This document shows, in pieces, positions 48,419 through 57,266 of a stretch of 64,000 bases of DNA. The stretch's first letter is position 1; each line of letters begins with the position of its first letter. A model generated the notes under the pieces. The model did no database searches and was not told the origin of the DNA. It saw only the letters and a list, made by a program, of their open reading frames with translations. A program made the position numbers and the translations under genes. The DNA is from Natrinema sp. HArc-T2 (GTDB lineage Archaea; Halobacteriota; Halobacteria; Halobacteriales; Natrialbaceae), in assembly GCF_041821085.1 (NCBI RefSeq), contig NZ_JBGUAZ010000002.1:496001-560000 (forward strand). The letters are read 5' to 3'.

Positions 48419-48775
48419 CTACCGGTGTTCGCGGGTGCGCTCGTAGGCGTACTCGAGTGCGTCCTCGAGCGAGCCGGGACCGTCGTACCTGGCCGAGAAC
48501 AGATCCATGAACTGCTGTGCGATCCGATCACAGCGTCTGAACGTCAGGACGCGTCGCACTCGCATCGTTTCAGAGAGATCCAACCCCGGGTAGCTCGTTG
48601 CGGTCAACGCGTAGCCGGGGTGGTCCTCACCGTCGAGTGAAGCCGGCGCGACTTTGAGGCGGAGATCTCCTGATTCGTGGCGATACGTCCGATACTCCAT
48701 CTCCCGGTCGGTATGCGTCGGGGTGTAGGTCCGAGAGTCTTCGGTGGTCCACTCGAGCGGCACGTCAGCGTCCAT
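48419..48775 (-). CDS. Hypothetical protein
   Basis: A 118-residue acidic soluble protein. Not recognised. The N-terminal half is beta-rich (PLEWTTEDSRTYT, YRTYRHESGDLRLKV), and the C-terminal half is helical (RVLTFRRCDRIAQQFMDLF). No metal motif, signal or membrane segment. Its stop touches that of the convergent amphi-Trp gene. Codon use and acidity are normal for the window, which supports it being real. Confidence 0.65.
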   Translation of the reverse strand: MDADVPLEWTTEDSRTYTPTHTDREMEYRTYRHESGDLRLKVAPASLDGEDHPGYALTATSYPGLDLSETMRVRRVLTFRRCDRIAQQFMDLFSARYDGPGSLEDALEYAYERTREHR

Positions 48776-48992
48776 CGATCACTCCTACTGGTCCAAAAGC
48801 TACGTCCGTATCGCAACGTGCAATATTCCCGAACACAACGACTCTATGTTCACTATCTGCGAGTTCATGCCCCGAAATGTGGTTATATTTTGACCATGCG
48901 TCTATCCAAACCCCTTCGAGACGGACGATCGGCGAATCTCCGATCCCGTCCTCGAGGGGCGCCCGGTGGTCGCCGGGCCGATGGGTGCGGTG

Positions 48993-49838
48993 TCAGTCGT
49001 CGCTCGTCGACTCCGCCGTAGCCTCCTCGTCGCCCGCGGGGCTGACGCTGCCAGTCCGGTAGCCGTGGAGATCGAGCGTGACGTGGTCGAATCCCAACTG
49101 TGAGAGTTCCTCACGAACCGTCTCCGCGAACTCGCGGGTCAGTGCACGCTCGAGTTCCTCGGGCGCGACCTCGATCCGTGCGAGGCCGTCGTGGTCGCGG
49201 ACGCGGAACTGGTCGAAGCCCCACTGTCGTAACAGGGCCTCGGCCCACTCGATCCGCGTGAGTCGATCGTCGGTGACTTCGAGCCCGGTCGGGATGCGCG
49301 ATGAGAGACAGGCCATCGAGGGCTTGTCGGCGACCGAGAGGCCGTAGTGGGCGGCGATCTCGCGGACCTCCGCTTTCGTGATGTCGTGGGCCAGCAGCGG
49401 CGAGTGCACGTCGAGTTCGTCGACCGCCTGCAGGCCGGGTCGGTGGCCCGCACCCGGATCGTCGGCGTTGGTCCCGTCACAGACCGTTCCGATCCCGAGT
49501 TCACGGGCCGTCGCTTGCATCTCGCCGAGGCGCATCGTCCGACAGTGATAGCAGCGATCGTCGTCGTTTTCGACGAACGCCTCGCTCTCGAGTTCCGAGA
49601 AGGAGACGATCTCGTGGCGGATGCCGATCTCGTCGGCGACGCGTCTGGCGTCCTCGAGTTCGGCCTCGGGGAGGGTTTCGCTTTTCGCGGTGCAGGCGAC
49701 GGCGTCGTCGCCGAGCGCGTCGTGGGCGAGTGCGGCCACCACGCTCGAGTCGACCCCGCCGGAGAAGGCCACGAGGACCCCCTCGCGGGCCGCGAGGTCG
49801 TCGCGGACGGCCTCGCGTTTCGCCTCGACCGATGTCAT
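48993..49838 (-). CDS. larE: ATP-dependent sulfur transferase LarE-like (PP-loop ATPase)
   Basis: A 281-residue PP-loop protein of the LarE family. The ATP motif is AFSGGVDSSVVAA near residue 23. The conserved Cys in RCYHCRTM and in PSMACLSSR are typical of LarE-type sulfur insertion, which builds the pincer nickel cofactor in some organisms. Several LarE paralogues in archaea have unknown targets, and no LarA, LarB or LarC gene is present here. The ATG at 49838 starts the conserved region; the long upstream frame is not protein-like. Confidence 0.85.
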   Translation of the reverse strand: MTSVEAKREAVRDDLAAREGVLVAFSGGVDSSVVAALAHDALGDDAVACTAKSETLPEAELEDARRVADEIGIRHEIVSFSELESEAFVENDDDRCYHCRTMRLGEMQATARELGIGTVCDGTNADDPGAGHRPGLQAVDELDVHSPLLAHDITKAEVREIAAHYGLSVADKPSMACLSSRIPTGLEVTDDRLTRIEWAEALLRQWGFDQFRVRDHDGLARIEVAPEELERALTREFAETVREELSQLGFDHVTLDLHGYRTGSVSPAGDEEATAESTSDD

Positions 49839-49994
49839 GGACCGTCGTTCGGGCCGCGCGGCCAAAAGGACGTTGTCACGACGCCGGGCGGTCCGAGCCC
49901 GCTCGCTCCAGCGACGCATCGCGAGCGGGGTGCAGTCAGCAGCGCGCCCGGCGGTTAAGGCGTCGTCCGGCATAGGGCTGGTACCGAGACGACT

Positions 49995-50555
49995 ATGATT
50001 GTAGTAGATCGCCTCCGATCGATCGCCGAGACCGAGGGACATACCGAAGCCGCAGATAACCGTCCGCGTGAGGAACACGTCGCCGACGCCGTCGTCCGCG
50101 GGATTCAAGGCGGGTTCGTCGCGACGCTCATTATGACCGCTTTTCGCCTGCCGCTCTTGCGATCACTGCCCCCGTCGGCGAACTTCTGGTCGCAGTACGT
50201 CGCCGGCGGCGATCCAGACGACCACTCGGTTGCCGCCCTCGCCTTGCACCTGCTCTACGGGATCAGTTCGGGCGCGGTCTTCGGCGTGCTGTTCTCCCTG
50301 TACGACGCGGGTCGATCCATCGAGCCCGAACAGCGCGGCCTCGTCTGGGGGTCGATCTACGGCCTGGCCCTGTCTGCCTTCGGCGTACAGGTCGTGTTGC
50401 AAGGGCTGCTCGACATCCGCCTCGAGGCCGATGAACTCGCACTCTTCCACGCCGGCCACCTCGTCTACGGCCTCTCGCTGGGTGCCTGGGTCGGCTCCCG
50501 AACCGAGGGCGTCGAGGATCCCGAACGAGAGTACGAGTACGCTGGCGGCAACTGA
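49995..50555 (+). CDS. Conserved haloarchaeal membrane protein
   Basis: A 186-residue protein with about four transmembrane helices (near 35-52, 77-100, 110-135 and 148-166). It has the pattern RGIQGGFVATLIMTAFRLPLL, LHLLYGISSGAVFG and HAGHLVYGLSLGAWVG, resembling a family of unknown function in haloarchaea. No catalytic motif. Confidence 0.7.
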   Translation: MIVVDRLRSIAETEGHTEAADNRPREEHVADAVVRGIQGGFVATLIMTAFRLPLLRSLPPSANFWSQYVAGGDPDDHSVAALALHLLYGISSGAVFGVLFSLYDAGRSIEPEQRGLVWGSIYGLALSAFGVQVVLQGLLDIRLEADELALFHAGHLVYGLSLGAWVGSRTEGVEDPEREYEYAGGN

Positions 50556-50659
50556 GCGTCGTTCACCGTCGTCCGTGAAGCAGGCTCGAGGTGGCTGAAC
50601 ACGCAAGCCGGATGCCGATTGTCTACCGCCGCGTAGCCGCTGCCGTGACCGACTACTCG

Positions 50660-50986
50660 ATGCATGAACCCGATGTTTCGGGGACGACGACCGAGGAATG
50701 GGACGAGCCACAACTCGAGGACTTCGACACCGATGATCTGAGCGAGGTTGCGGATCACTTCATTCTCTCGGCGTCGGGGTTCCTGCCGGAGAACTTCACC
50801 GACCTCAAACTTTCGGTGGTCGAGCCCGACAGCGACCTCAACAAGAACGCCTTGCAGACGGCCAAAAGCGGCGGCCACGGCATTGGCGCGATCGACGATA
50901 TAGACGATGACAAACAGGACTCGGTCGAGGAGTTGATCGACGACCTCGCGAACGACCACTTCGAGGACGCCGATTTCGGCGACTGA
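50660..50986 (+). CDS. Conserved haloarchaeal soluble protein
   Basis: A 108-residue acidic protein beginning MHEPDVSGTTTEEWDEP. No known motif. The middle segment ADHFILSASGFLPENFTDLKL and the C-terminal DDIDDDKQDSVEELIDDLA look like a small helical protein. Similar short proteins recur in haloarchaea, to my recollection. The ATG at 50660 is chosen as the start. Function unknown. Confidence 0.65.
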   Translation: MHEPDVSGTTTEEWDEPQLEDFDTDDLSEVADHFILSASGFLPENFTDLKLSVVEPDSDLNKNALQTAKSGGHGIGAIDDIDDDKQDSVEELIDDLANDHFEDADFGD

Positions 50987-50992
50987 GCGGCG

Positions 50993-51952
50993 TTACTCCG
51001 GATCGAAGCCGCCGACGAGGTACTCGAGGCCGAACAGAGCGATCACACCGACGCCCGCCCATGCGGCGGTTAGCGTTATCGTTCCCGTCGTCCACGCGTG
51101 CGTCGCGGCGATGTTGGTCAGGGGGGCGGGCACCGAGCCGGCGATGAGGCTCACGAGGAAGACGAGCGTGAGTTCGCGACGCCGGTCGAGGGCGATGCGG
51201 ACGATGCGCGCGATGGTGACGAGGCCGGTGACACCGCCGATGACGAACAGTACCACGGTCGTTCCCGGATCGGTGACGGCCGCAAGCGAACCACCACCGG
51301 GGAGGTCGCCCAGTGCGTGGACGAACGCGCTCAGTTCCGACGAGAGGAAGACGTACTGGCCGAGTAAGATTAGAATCAGCGACCCTGAGATCCCCGGGAG
51401 GATCATCGCGCTGACCGCGATCGCACCCGCGAGGACGATCACCATCGGGCCGCTTCCGGGCAGCGAGACGATGTCGGCGGCGACCAGCAACGCGAGCCCG
51501 GTCCCCGTCACGGCGGCCGCGACGTGTGTCGGCGACGAAATCGACAGACTTCGACCGAGCGTGATCACCGAGGCAGCGATCAGGCCGGTAAAGAAGCCGA
51601 ACATTGCGACTGGATGGGACTGAGCGAGATTGGAGACGGCGTCGGCGACGATGACGACCGCGGTGATGATGCCGACACCGAGCGGGAGCAAGAATCCCAG
51701 ATCCAGCTCGAGCAGCGCTTCACGCGCCTTCGTCCGCTGGTCGGGATGGTAGCCCCGGAGCACGGCGGCCGCCCGCCAGGGTGTAAACGCGGTGACCGCG
51801 GCGATCAGTCGACCATAGAAGCCAAGCAACAGCGCGACGGTCCCGCCGGAGACGCCCGGGAGCGCGTCTGCCGTTCCCATACAGAGCCCGTAGCCGTAGG
51901 TCCGCAGCCACTCGAGGCGGTCGTCGACCGCGTCCGAACGCTCATACTCCAT
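50993..51952 (-). CDS. DUF368 family membrane protein
   Basis: A 319-residue integral membrane protein with about eight to nine helices. The signature GMADALPGVSGGT-type motif is present as MGTADALPGVSGGTVALLLG, with the mirrored MILPGISGSLILILLG in the second half. DUF368 proteins are thought to move polyprenyl-phosphate lipids across membranes (PopT-type). A TATA-like box on the minus strand (around 52055-52062) predicts a 5' leader of about 80 bases, unusual for this window. Confidence 0.85.
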   Translation of the reverse strand: MEYERSDAVDDRLEWLRTYGYGLCMGTADALPGVSGGTVALLLGFYGRLIAAVTAFTPWRAAAVLRGYHPDQRTKAREALLELDLGFLLPLGVGIITAVVIVADAVSNLAQSHPVAMFGFFTGLIAASVITLGRSLSISSPTHVAAAVTGTGLALLVAADIVSLPGSGPMVIVLAGAIAVSAMILPGISGSLILILLGQYVFLSSELSAFVHALGDLPGGGSLAAVTDPGTTVVLFVIGGVTGLVTIARIVRIALDRRRELTLVFLVSLIAGSVPAPLTNIAATHAWTTGTITLTAAWAGVGVIALFGLEYLVGGFDPE

Positions 51953-52194
51953 GCGTTCGGCTCGGTCGGTCCCGACGTACGTCCGTTTGCCGCCACTGTC
52001 TCCGATCGGGCCATTCGGGCTGCCGTTTCGGTTGCACGTCCGGACGATAGTCGCGTGTCCGTATAAATACTCGACACCGCTGTCAGCCCGTGCTACGTGG
52101 TGTGTCGACATAGAGCATATGAACTTGTCACGTCGATTCCGCCCGATCCGGGCGGGAACTTTTTCTCGCTCCGGTTTGATACGCACCTCGAGAG

Positions 52195-54180
52195 ATGGAC
52201 CTCGAGTCGATTCCGGGCGTCGGCGAGAAGACGGCCCGCGCGCTCGCTGCCCTCGACGACCCCGAGCGCGCGTTGCGGGCGGGCGACGTGGCGACGCTTG
52301 CGACCGCGCCGGGAATCACCCAGGGTCGGGCCGCCCGCATCGCACGAGGGGCGATCCGGCTCGAGCACGACGATCCGGGTGGGTTCCTCGCGACCGACCG
52401 CGCCCGCGAGATCTATCAGGAGGTCCTCGGCCTGCTCAAAAGCCGCACCGTCACCGACTACGCCGCCCAGCGCCTCGAGACGCTCTATCCCAGCCCGCGA
52501 CGCTCGCGCATCGACGAGGTGCAGGCGTTCGCCCGCGAGGCCCTCGAACGTGAGCCTACCCCCGATGTCCTCGAGGCGCTCGCGGGGGTCGAACCCCTCC
52601 GGGAGCCGGGCGACGTGCGCGTCCGCGAGCGCTGTCTGGCGACGACCGACGCCGAATGCTACAGCGAGGCCCGCGAGGCGATCCCGGAACTCTCCGTCGA
52701 GGTCGTCGAGGACACACAGGGGCTGGCGGAACTTGCCCGCGGCTACGCGACGGTGATCGCCCTCGACGAATCCTTTGCCGGCGTCGCACTCGACGGGGAC
52801 GTGCAGGTCCGACCCGACGCCCTCGAGAACCCGGCCGAGGTCGTCCCCGAGCGCCCGCTCGCCTTCTTCGCGCGCAATCGCGATCGGCTCCAAGCGGCTA
52901 TCGCAGTCCATCGAGCCGCCGATCTCGAGGCCCCCTGCGATCTCGCGGCGCTCGAGGGCGGGCTCTCGCGGCTGACCGACGACGGCACGGTTGCGGGCGA
53001 CGACGAACTCGACCGGCTGACGACGGCGGTCGACGATCTGGACGCGGCGGCGAGCGCGGCAGAAAGCGTCGCCAACGACCGGCTCCGGGAGGCGATCCGC
53101 GAACAGGACGTCACGATCGAGGGGTCAGACCTCCTGTCGCTGGTCGAGCGCGGGGCCGGCGTCGATTCCTTGCTCTCGCGGGAACTCGCGGACGAGTACG
53201 CCGACGCCGTCGCGGCGGCTCGCGAGCACCTCGTCGACGCGCTCGACCTCGAGGCCGGCGAGGCCGAGATCGCCCGCCGTGCGTTCGGCGACGAGCCGAC
53301 GTTCCCGGTCGAACGCGACGAGGACACCGTCGGTCGGCTGCGCGAGGAGTTGACTGCGGCCAAGGAGCGCCGTGCGGGACGACTCAAACGCGAACTCGCG
53401 GCCGACCTGGCCGACCAGCGCGAGGGTGCCCGCCAACTCGTCCGCGACGCGCTCGAGCTAGATGTCGAACTCGCGATCGCCCGCTTCGCCGATGACTTCG
53501 ACTGCGTGCTGCCCGCGTTCGTCGACCCGACCGACGCTGTCGGCTTCGACATCGAGGGTGGGCGCTCCCCACTGCTCGACGAACCGCTCGAGCGGATCGA
53601 TCCCGTCGACTACGCGGTCTCGGGCGTTGCCTTGCTCTCGGGAGTCAACAGTGGCGGGAAGACCTCCACGCTGGATCTGGTCGCGAGCGTAGTCGTGCTG
53701 GCCCACATGGGTCTGCCCGTCCCAGCCGAGCAGGTGCGGTTGCGGCGGTTCGACGATCTGCACTACCATGCGAAGACTCAGGGAACGCTGGACGCGGGGG
53801 CCTTCGAGTCGACCGTCCGGGAGTTCGCCGACCTCGCGCAAGGCGGCGAGGGCTCGCTCGTGTTAGTCGACGAACTCGAGAGCATCACCGAGCCCGGGGC
53901 GTCGGCGAAGATCATCGCCGGCATTCTCGAGGCGCTGTCCGAGAACGGCGCGACCGCGGTGTTCGTCTCCCACCTCGCGGGCGAGATCCGCGAGATGGCC
54001 GCCTTCGACGTGACTGTCGACGGGATCGAGGCGGTTGGACTCGTGAATGGCGAACTCGAGGTGAACCGCTCGCCGGTCAAAGATCACTTGGCGCGGTCGA
54101 CGCCAGAGCTGATCGTGGAGAAACTGGCGGGCGAACACGATAGCGCGTTCTACGGGGAACTCCTGGAAAAATTCGAGTAG
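52195..54180 (+). CDS. MutS-family ATPase with N-terminal helix-hairpin-helix
   Basis: A 661-residue DNA repair protein of the archaeal MutS-related group. An N-terminal helix-hairpin-helix region (about 1-60, LESIPGVGEKTARALAAL and APGITQGRAARIARG) is followed by a helical arm region and a C-terminal MutS ATPase domain (about 460-661). Walker A GVNSGGKTS starts near 483, Walker B is LVLVDELES, and the switch region is FVSHLAGEI. The mismatch-recognition domain of true MutS is absent, so it likely acts in recombination or structure recognition rather than mismatch repair. Confidence 0.85.
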   Translation: MDLESIPGVGEKTARALAALDDPERALRAGDVATLATAPGITQGRAARIARGAIRLEHDDPGGFLATDRAREIYQEVLGLLKSRTVTDYAAQRLETLYPSPRRSRIDEVQAFAREALEREPTPDVLEALAGVEPLREPGDVRVRERCLATTDAECYSEAREAIPELSVEVVEDTQGLAELARGYATVIALDESFAGVALDGDVQVRPDALENPAEVVPERPLAFFARNRDRLQAAIAVHRAADLEAPCDLAALEGGLSRLTDDGTVAGDDELDRLTTAVDDLDAAASAAESVANDRLREAIREQDVTIEGSDLLSLVERGAGVDSLLSRELADEYADAVAAAREHLVDALDLEAGEAEIARRAFGDEPTFPVERDEDTVGRLREELTAAKERRAGRLKRELAADLADQREGARQLVRDALELDVELAIARFADDFDCVLPAFVDPTDAVGFDIEGGRSPLLDEPLERIDPVDYAVSGVALLSGVNSGGKTSTLDLVASVVVLAHMGLPVPAEQVRLRRFDDLHYHAKTQGTLDAGAFESTVREFADLAQGGEGSLVLVDELESITEPGASAKIIAGILEALSENGATAVFVSHLAGEIREMAAFDVTVDGIEAVGLVNGELEVNRSPVKDHLARSTPELIVEKLAGEHDSAFYGELLEKFE

Positions 54181-54222
54181 GCGATCGATACGAGACCATG
54201 GCAATCGAACGTCTACGCGTCG

Positions 54223-54543
54223 CTACTCGTGCCACTGAAGGATTTGCTGGTGGCCCCACGACTCTTCGTCGTCGCTCGAGTCGCCGGTAATCTCCTGGAG
54301 TGAATCGGCATCGTGCTCCGCTAAGAACGCGGCGAGTTCGTCGACGTAGTCGCCGATCGCCGCGCGTGTTTCGTCGTCCTGGAGCGCGAACGCTTCTTTG
54401 ATGCTATCGGGCATCTCGTCGGGCGCGACATACGTTTCTTTCCGCGCGTACTCACCGGTGCCCCGCAAGGTCGCCGGAGAAAGACCGTCGAACTGTTCGA
54501 GCAGGAAGTCCGGGATCGCGTCTGGGGGTGTCGGTGGTTCCAT
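54223..54543 (-). CDS. Hypothetical haloarchaeal protein
   Basis: A 106-residue acidic protein starting MEPPTPPDAIPDFLLEQFD. The central LQDDETRAAIGDYVDELAAFLAEHD suggests a helical pair. Not recognised; no motif. It sits divergently next to cdc6 and shares a short promoter region with an ACACATATGTGT palindrome-like stretch (54548-54559). Confidence 0.65.
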   Translation of the reverse strand: MEPPTPPDAIPDFLLEQFDGLSPATLRGTGEYARKETYVAPDEMPDSIKEAFALQDDETRAAIGDYVDELAAFLAEHDADSLQEITGDSSDDEESWGHQQILQWHE

Positions 54544-54674
54544 TTCTGTCACACATATGTGTATAATGAACATTAAGTCTTGTGACTATGTCAAAAAGTA
54601 ACAGGCAACATGATATTCGTCCGGTGTATGGACCCACCGAAGGGTTAAGATGCTGCGGAAGCAGGGTGAAAGTG

Positions 54675-55805
54675 ATGGCAGACGACCCCGACGGGGGAAT
54701 GTTGTCGTGGGACGAATCCGTGTTCAAAAACGAGCACGTCTTCGAGATCGACTACGTCCCCGAGACGTTCAAGCACCGCGAGGGCCAGACCCAGAGCCTG
54801 ACGTACGCGCTGCGCCCGGCGGTTCGGGGGTCGCGACCGCTGAACGTCGTGGTGCGGGGCCCTCCGGGAACGGGGAAGACGACGGCGGTCCAGAAGTTGT
54901 TCGACGAGATCGGGACGCAGACGAGCGACGTCCGGACGATCCGCGTCAACTGTCAGGTCAACGCGACGCGGTACTCGGTGTTTTCGCGGCTGTTCGAGGG
55001 GACGTTCGACTACGAGCCGCCGTCGTCTGGTATCTCGTTCAAGAAGCTGTTCGGCCAGATCGCCGAGAAGCTCGTCGAGGAAGACAGGGTCCTCATCGTC
55101 GCACTCGACGACGTCAACTACCTCTTCTACGAGAACGAGGCCAGCGACACCCTCTACTCGCTGCTGCGGGCTCACGAGGAGTACCCCGGTGCGAAAATCG
55201 GCGTCATCGTCGTCTCGTCCGACCCCGCCTTGGACGTCATCGACGAACTCGACTCCCGGGTCCAGAGCGTCTTCCGCCCCGAAGACGTCTACTTCCCGGT
55301 CTACGACCAGCCCGAAATCGTCGACATCCTCGCCGAACGCGTCACACGCGGCTTCCACGACGGGGTCATCTCACGGGACACCCTCGAGTACGTCGCCGAC
55401 CTCACCGCCGAGAGCGGTGATCTTCGGGTTGGGATCGACCTCTTGCGCCGGGCGGGGCTCAACGCTGAGATGCGAGCCAGCCGCACCGTCGAGCGCCAAG
55501 ACGTCGAAAACGCCTACGAGAAGTCCAAGTACATCAACCTCTCGCGATCGCTGTCAGGACTGAGCGACACCGAACGGGCGCTGCTCGAGGTGATCGCCAC
55601 CCACGACGGCGAACAGGCCGGCGACGTCTACGAAGCCTTCCACGAGCGAACCGAGCTGGGCTATACGCGCTACTCCGAGATCGTCAACAAACTCGACCAG
55701 CTCGGGCTGATCGACGCCGACTACACCGACGTCGACGGGCGGGGTCGCTCTCGGTCGCTGTCGCTGTCCTACGAGAAAGCAGCGGTGTTAGAGCGCCTCG
55801 AGTGA
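54675..55805 (+). CDS. cdc6: Orc1/Cdc6 replication initiator protein
   Basis: A 376-residue AAA+ initiator. Walker A GPPGTGKTT near residues 62-70, Walker B as LIVALDDVNYLF, the arginine-finger region LDSRVQSVFRPEDVYF and a C-terminal winged helix (about 300-376, YTRYSEIVNKLDQLGLI). Haloarchaea carry many Orc paralogues. No origin-recognition-box repeats are visible on either side, so this one may not have its own origin. The start could also be the ATG at 54699. Confidence 0.9.
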   Translation: MADDPDGGMLSWDESVFKNEHVFEIDYVPETFKHREGQTQSLTYALRPAVRGSRPLNVVVRGPPGTGKTTAVQKLFDEIGTQTSDVRTIRVNCQVNATRYSVFSRLFEGTFDYEPPSSGISFKKLFGQIAEKLVEEDRVLIVALDDVNYLFYENEASDTLYSLLRAHEEYPGAKIGVIVVSSDPALDVIDELDSRVQSVFRPEDVYFPVYDQPEIVDILAERVTRGFHDGVISRDTLEYVADLTAESGDLRVGIDLLRRAGLNAEMRASRTVERQDVENAYEKSKYINLSRSLSGLSDTERALLEVIATHDGEQAGDVYEAFHERTELGYTRYSEIVNKLDQLGLIDADYTDVDGRGRSRSLSLSYEKAAVLERLE

Positions 55806-55885
55806 CGTCGCCACGCCAAGCCGTCCTCGTCTCTCTTGGTGGCTCGCGTTCGATCGGCCCATGATACGTGTCCGCCGATACTCTT

Positions 55886-56155
55886 TCAGTCCTGATAGAT
55901 TGATTCGCGATACTCCTCGACCGCTTCGATCGCCGAGTCGACCTTCGTCTCGGTGTCACCGTCAGCCTGCTTGCGGACCTGCCGGAGTGTGTTGAGTCGC
56001 TCGTCGAGGAGCGCGTGATCTGGTGTGGTATCCCCCAGTACGTAGTCAGCGAACGCGTCCGTCGTTTCGCGGATCTTTTCGCGAACATCATCGCTGTCTG
56101 CTGATGTCGCCGCTTCCTCGAGGTCGTCGCGGGCTTGCTGGAGGTGCTCTGTCAT
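55886..56155 (-). CDS. Small coiled helical protein, DUF7553-like
   Basis: An 89-residue acidic helical protein (MTEHLQQARDDLEEAATSA, ... DYVLGDTTPDHALLDERL, ... EAVEEYRESIYQD). It matches the layout of a small haloarchaeal family that I recall as DUF7553. Function unknown. The ATG at 56155 follows a frame that is not protein-like. Confidence 0.65.
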   Translation of the reverse strand: MTEHLQQARDDLEEAATSADSDDVREKIRETTDAFADYVLGDTTPDHALLDERLNTLRQVRKQADGDTETKVDSAIEAVEEYRESIYQD

Positions 56156-56400
56156 GGTCGGGTTCACCGCGGGCGGCTCTATAACGGTTGGGCGGGCAGT
56201 GGCCACGTGCCGGTGTATCCGGCTCGAAGCTGCGGTGTTCGCGATCCCTACTCGTATTGGCAGCCCCTACGCGTTGGTGTATGGGTGGCATTCAGGTAGC
56301 AGGATCGACATACACGAGCGGCGACACGAGAAACGTCGAAACTACTTATGTTACTGACTGGGCGATTTTTTCCGTCAGCGCCCTCGCCGTTACTCGCATC

Positions 56401-57150
56401 ATGCCAGTATCACGACGCACGGCCCTGAAAACGATGGGCGTCGCAGGTGGGTTGACTGCAGCGAGTGGCACCGTTTTGGCCGGCGGCGAATACGAACACG
56501 ACAAGCGCTCGAGTGATGCGGACTCGGTCGAGACGTCGAAAGACATGGCAGGTGCGGCTGTCCGGGTCGCACACTTCTCTCCGGACGCGCCGAACGTCGA
56601 TGTCTACGTCGACGGCGAGCAGGTACTCGCAGACGTCGCCTACGGTGACGTCTCGCCGTACCTAGAGCTCAAACCGGGCACCTACACGGTAACGATCACG
56701 GCTGCCGGCGATCCGAACACGGTCGCCTTCGAGGGCGACGTGACCTTCGGCGCCGCGTACTACACCGTCGCCGCGATCGGCGAACTCGAGGCCGAGACAT
56801 TCGAGCCGGCGGTGCTCGTGGACGCAGGCTCAGCGCTCGCCCGACTCGTTCACGCCACACCCGACGCGCCGGCGGTCGACGTCTACGCCGACGACGAACT
56901 GGTCTTCGAAAACGTCGCGTTCACCGACGCGACCGACTACGTCCCGGTTCCCGCCGGATCGTACACCCTCTCGGTCCGACCGACCGGCGATCCGGAGACG
57001 ACCGTCGCCTCGTTCGACGTCACGCTCGAGCGGGGGATGGCCTACACCGGCTACGCGATCGGCTACCTCGAGCCGCCACAGGGCGTAATGGATCGCGAGT
57101 TCACCGTCGAGGTGACGGTCGACGGGCCGACGACCGACGACGACAAGTAG
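56401..57150 (+). CDS. Tat-exported DUF4397 protein, two beta domains
   Basis: A 249-residue secreted protein. The signal [17 protein letters not shown] has a twin-arginine pair (residues 5-6) but no lipobox Cys. Two DUF4397 beta domains follow (about 50-145 and 146-235), each with the pattern [19 protein letters not shown] / [17 protein letters not shown]. This fold is found on cell surfaces; binding partner unknown. Export should depend on the TatC pair encoded at 42401-45804. Confidence 0.85.
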   Translation: MPVSRRTALKTMGVAGGLTAASGTVLAGGEYEHDKRSSDADSVETSKDMAGAAVRVAHFSPDAPNVDVYVDGEQVLADVAYGDVSPYLELKPGTYTVTITAAGDPNTVAFEGDVTFGAAYYTVAAIGELEAETFEPAVLVDAGSALARLVHATPDAPAVDVYADDELVFENVAFTDATDYVPVPAGSYTLSVRPTGDPETTVASFDVTLERGMAYTGYAIGYLEPPQGVMDREFTVEVTVDGPTTDDDK

Positions 57151-57266
57151 ACGACCGACAGGTCGACCGATGTGGTGAGACTGCCGGGCAGGGGCGATTC
57201 GTTGTTCCCCTTCCGGCTGCCGGTGTATGCGAGCGGGTCAAGTGTCTGGAGGCCCTGATCCCGACA

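Noticed and set aside
54544..55885. Replication origin beside cdc6
   Set aside because: No repeated origin-recognition boxes could be seen on either side.
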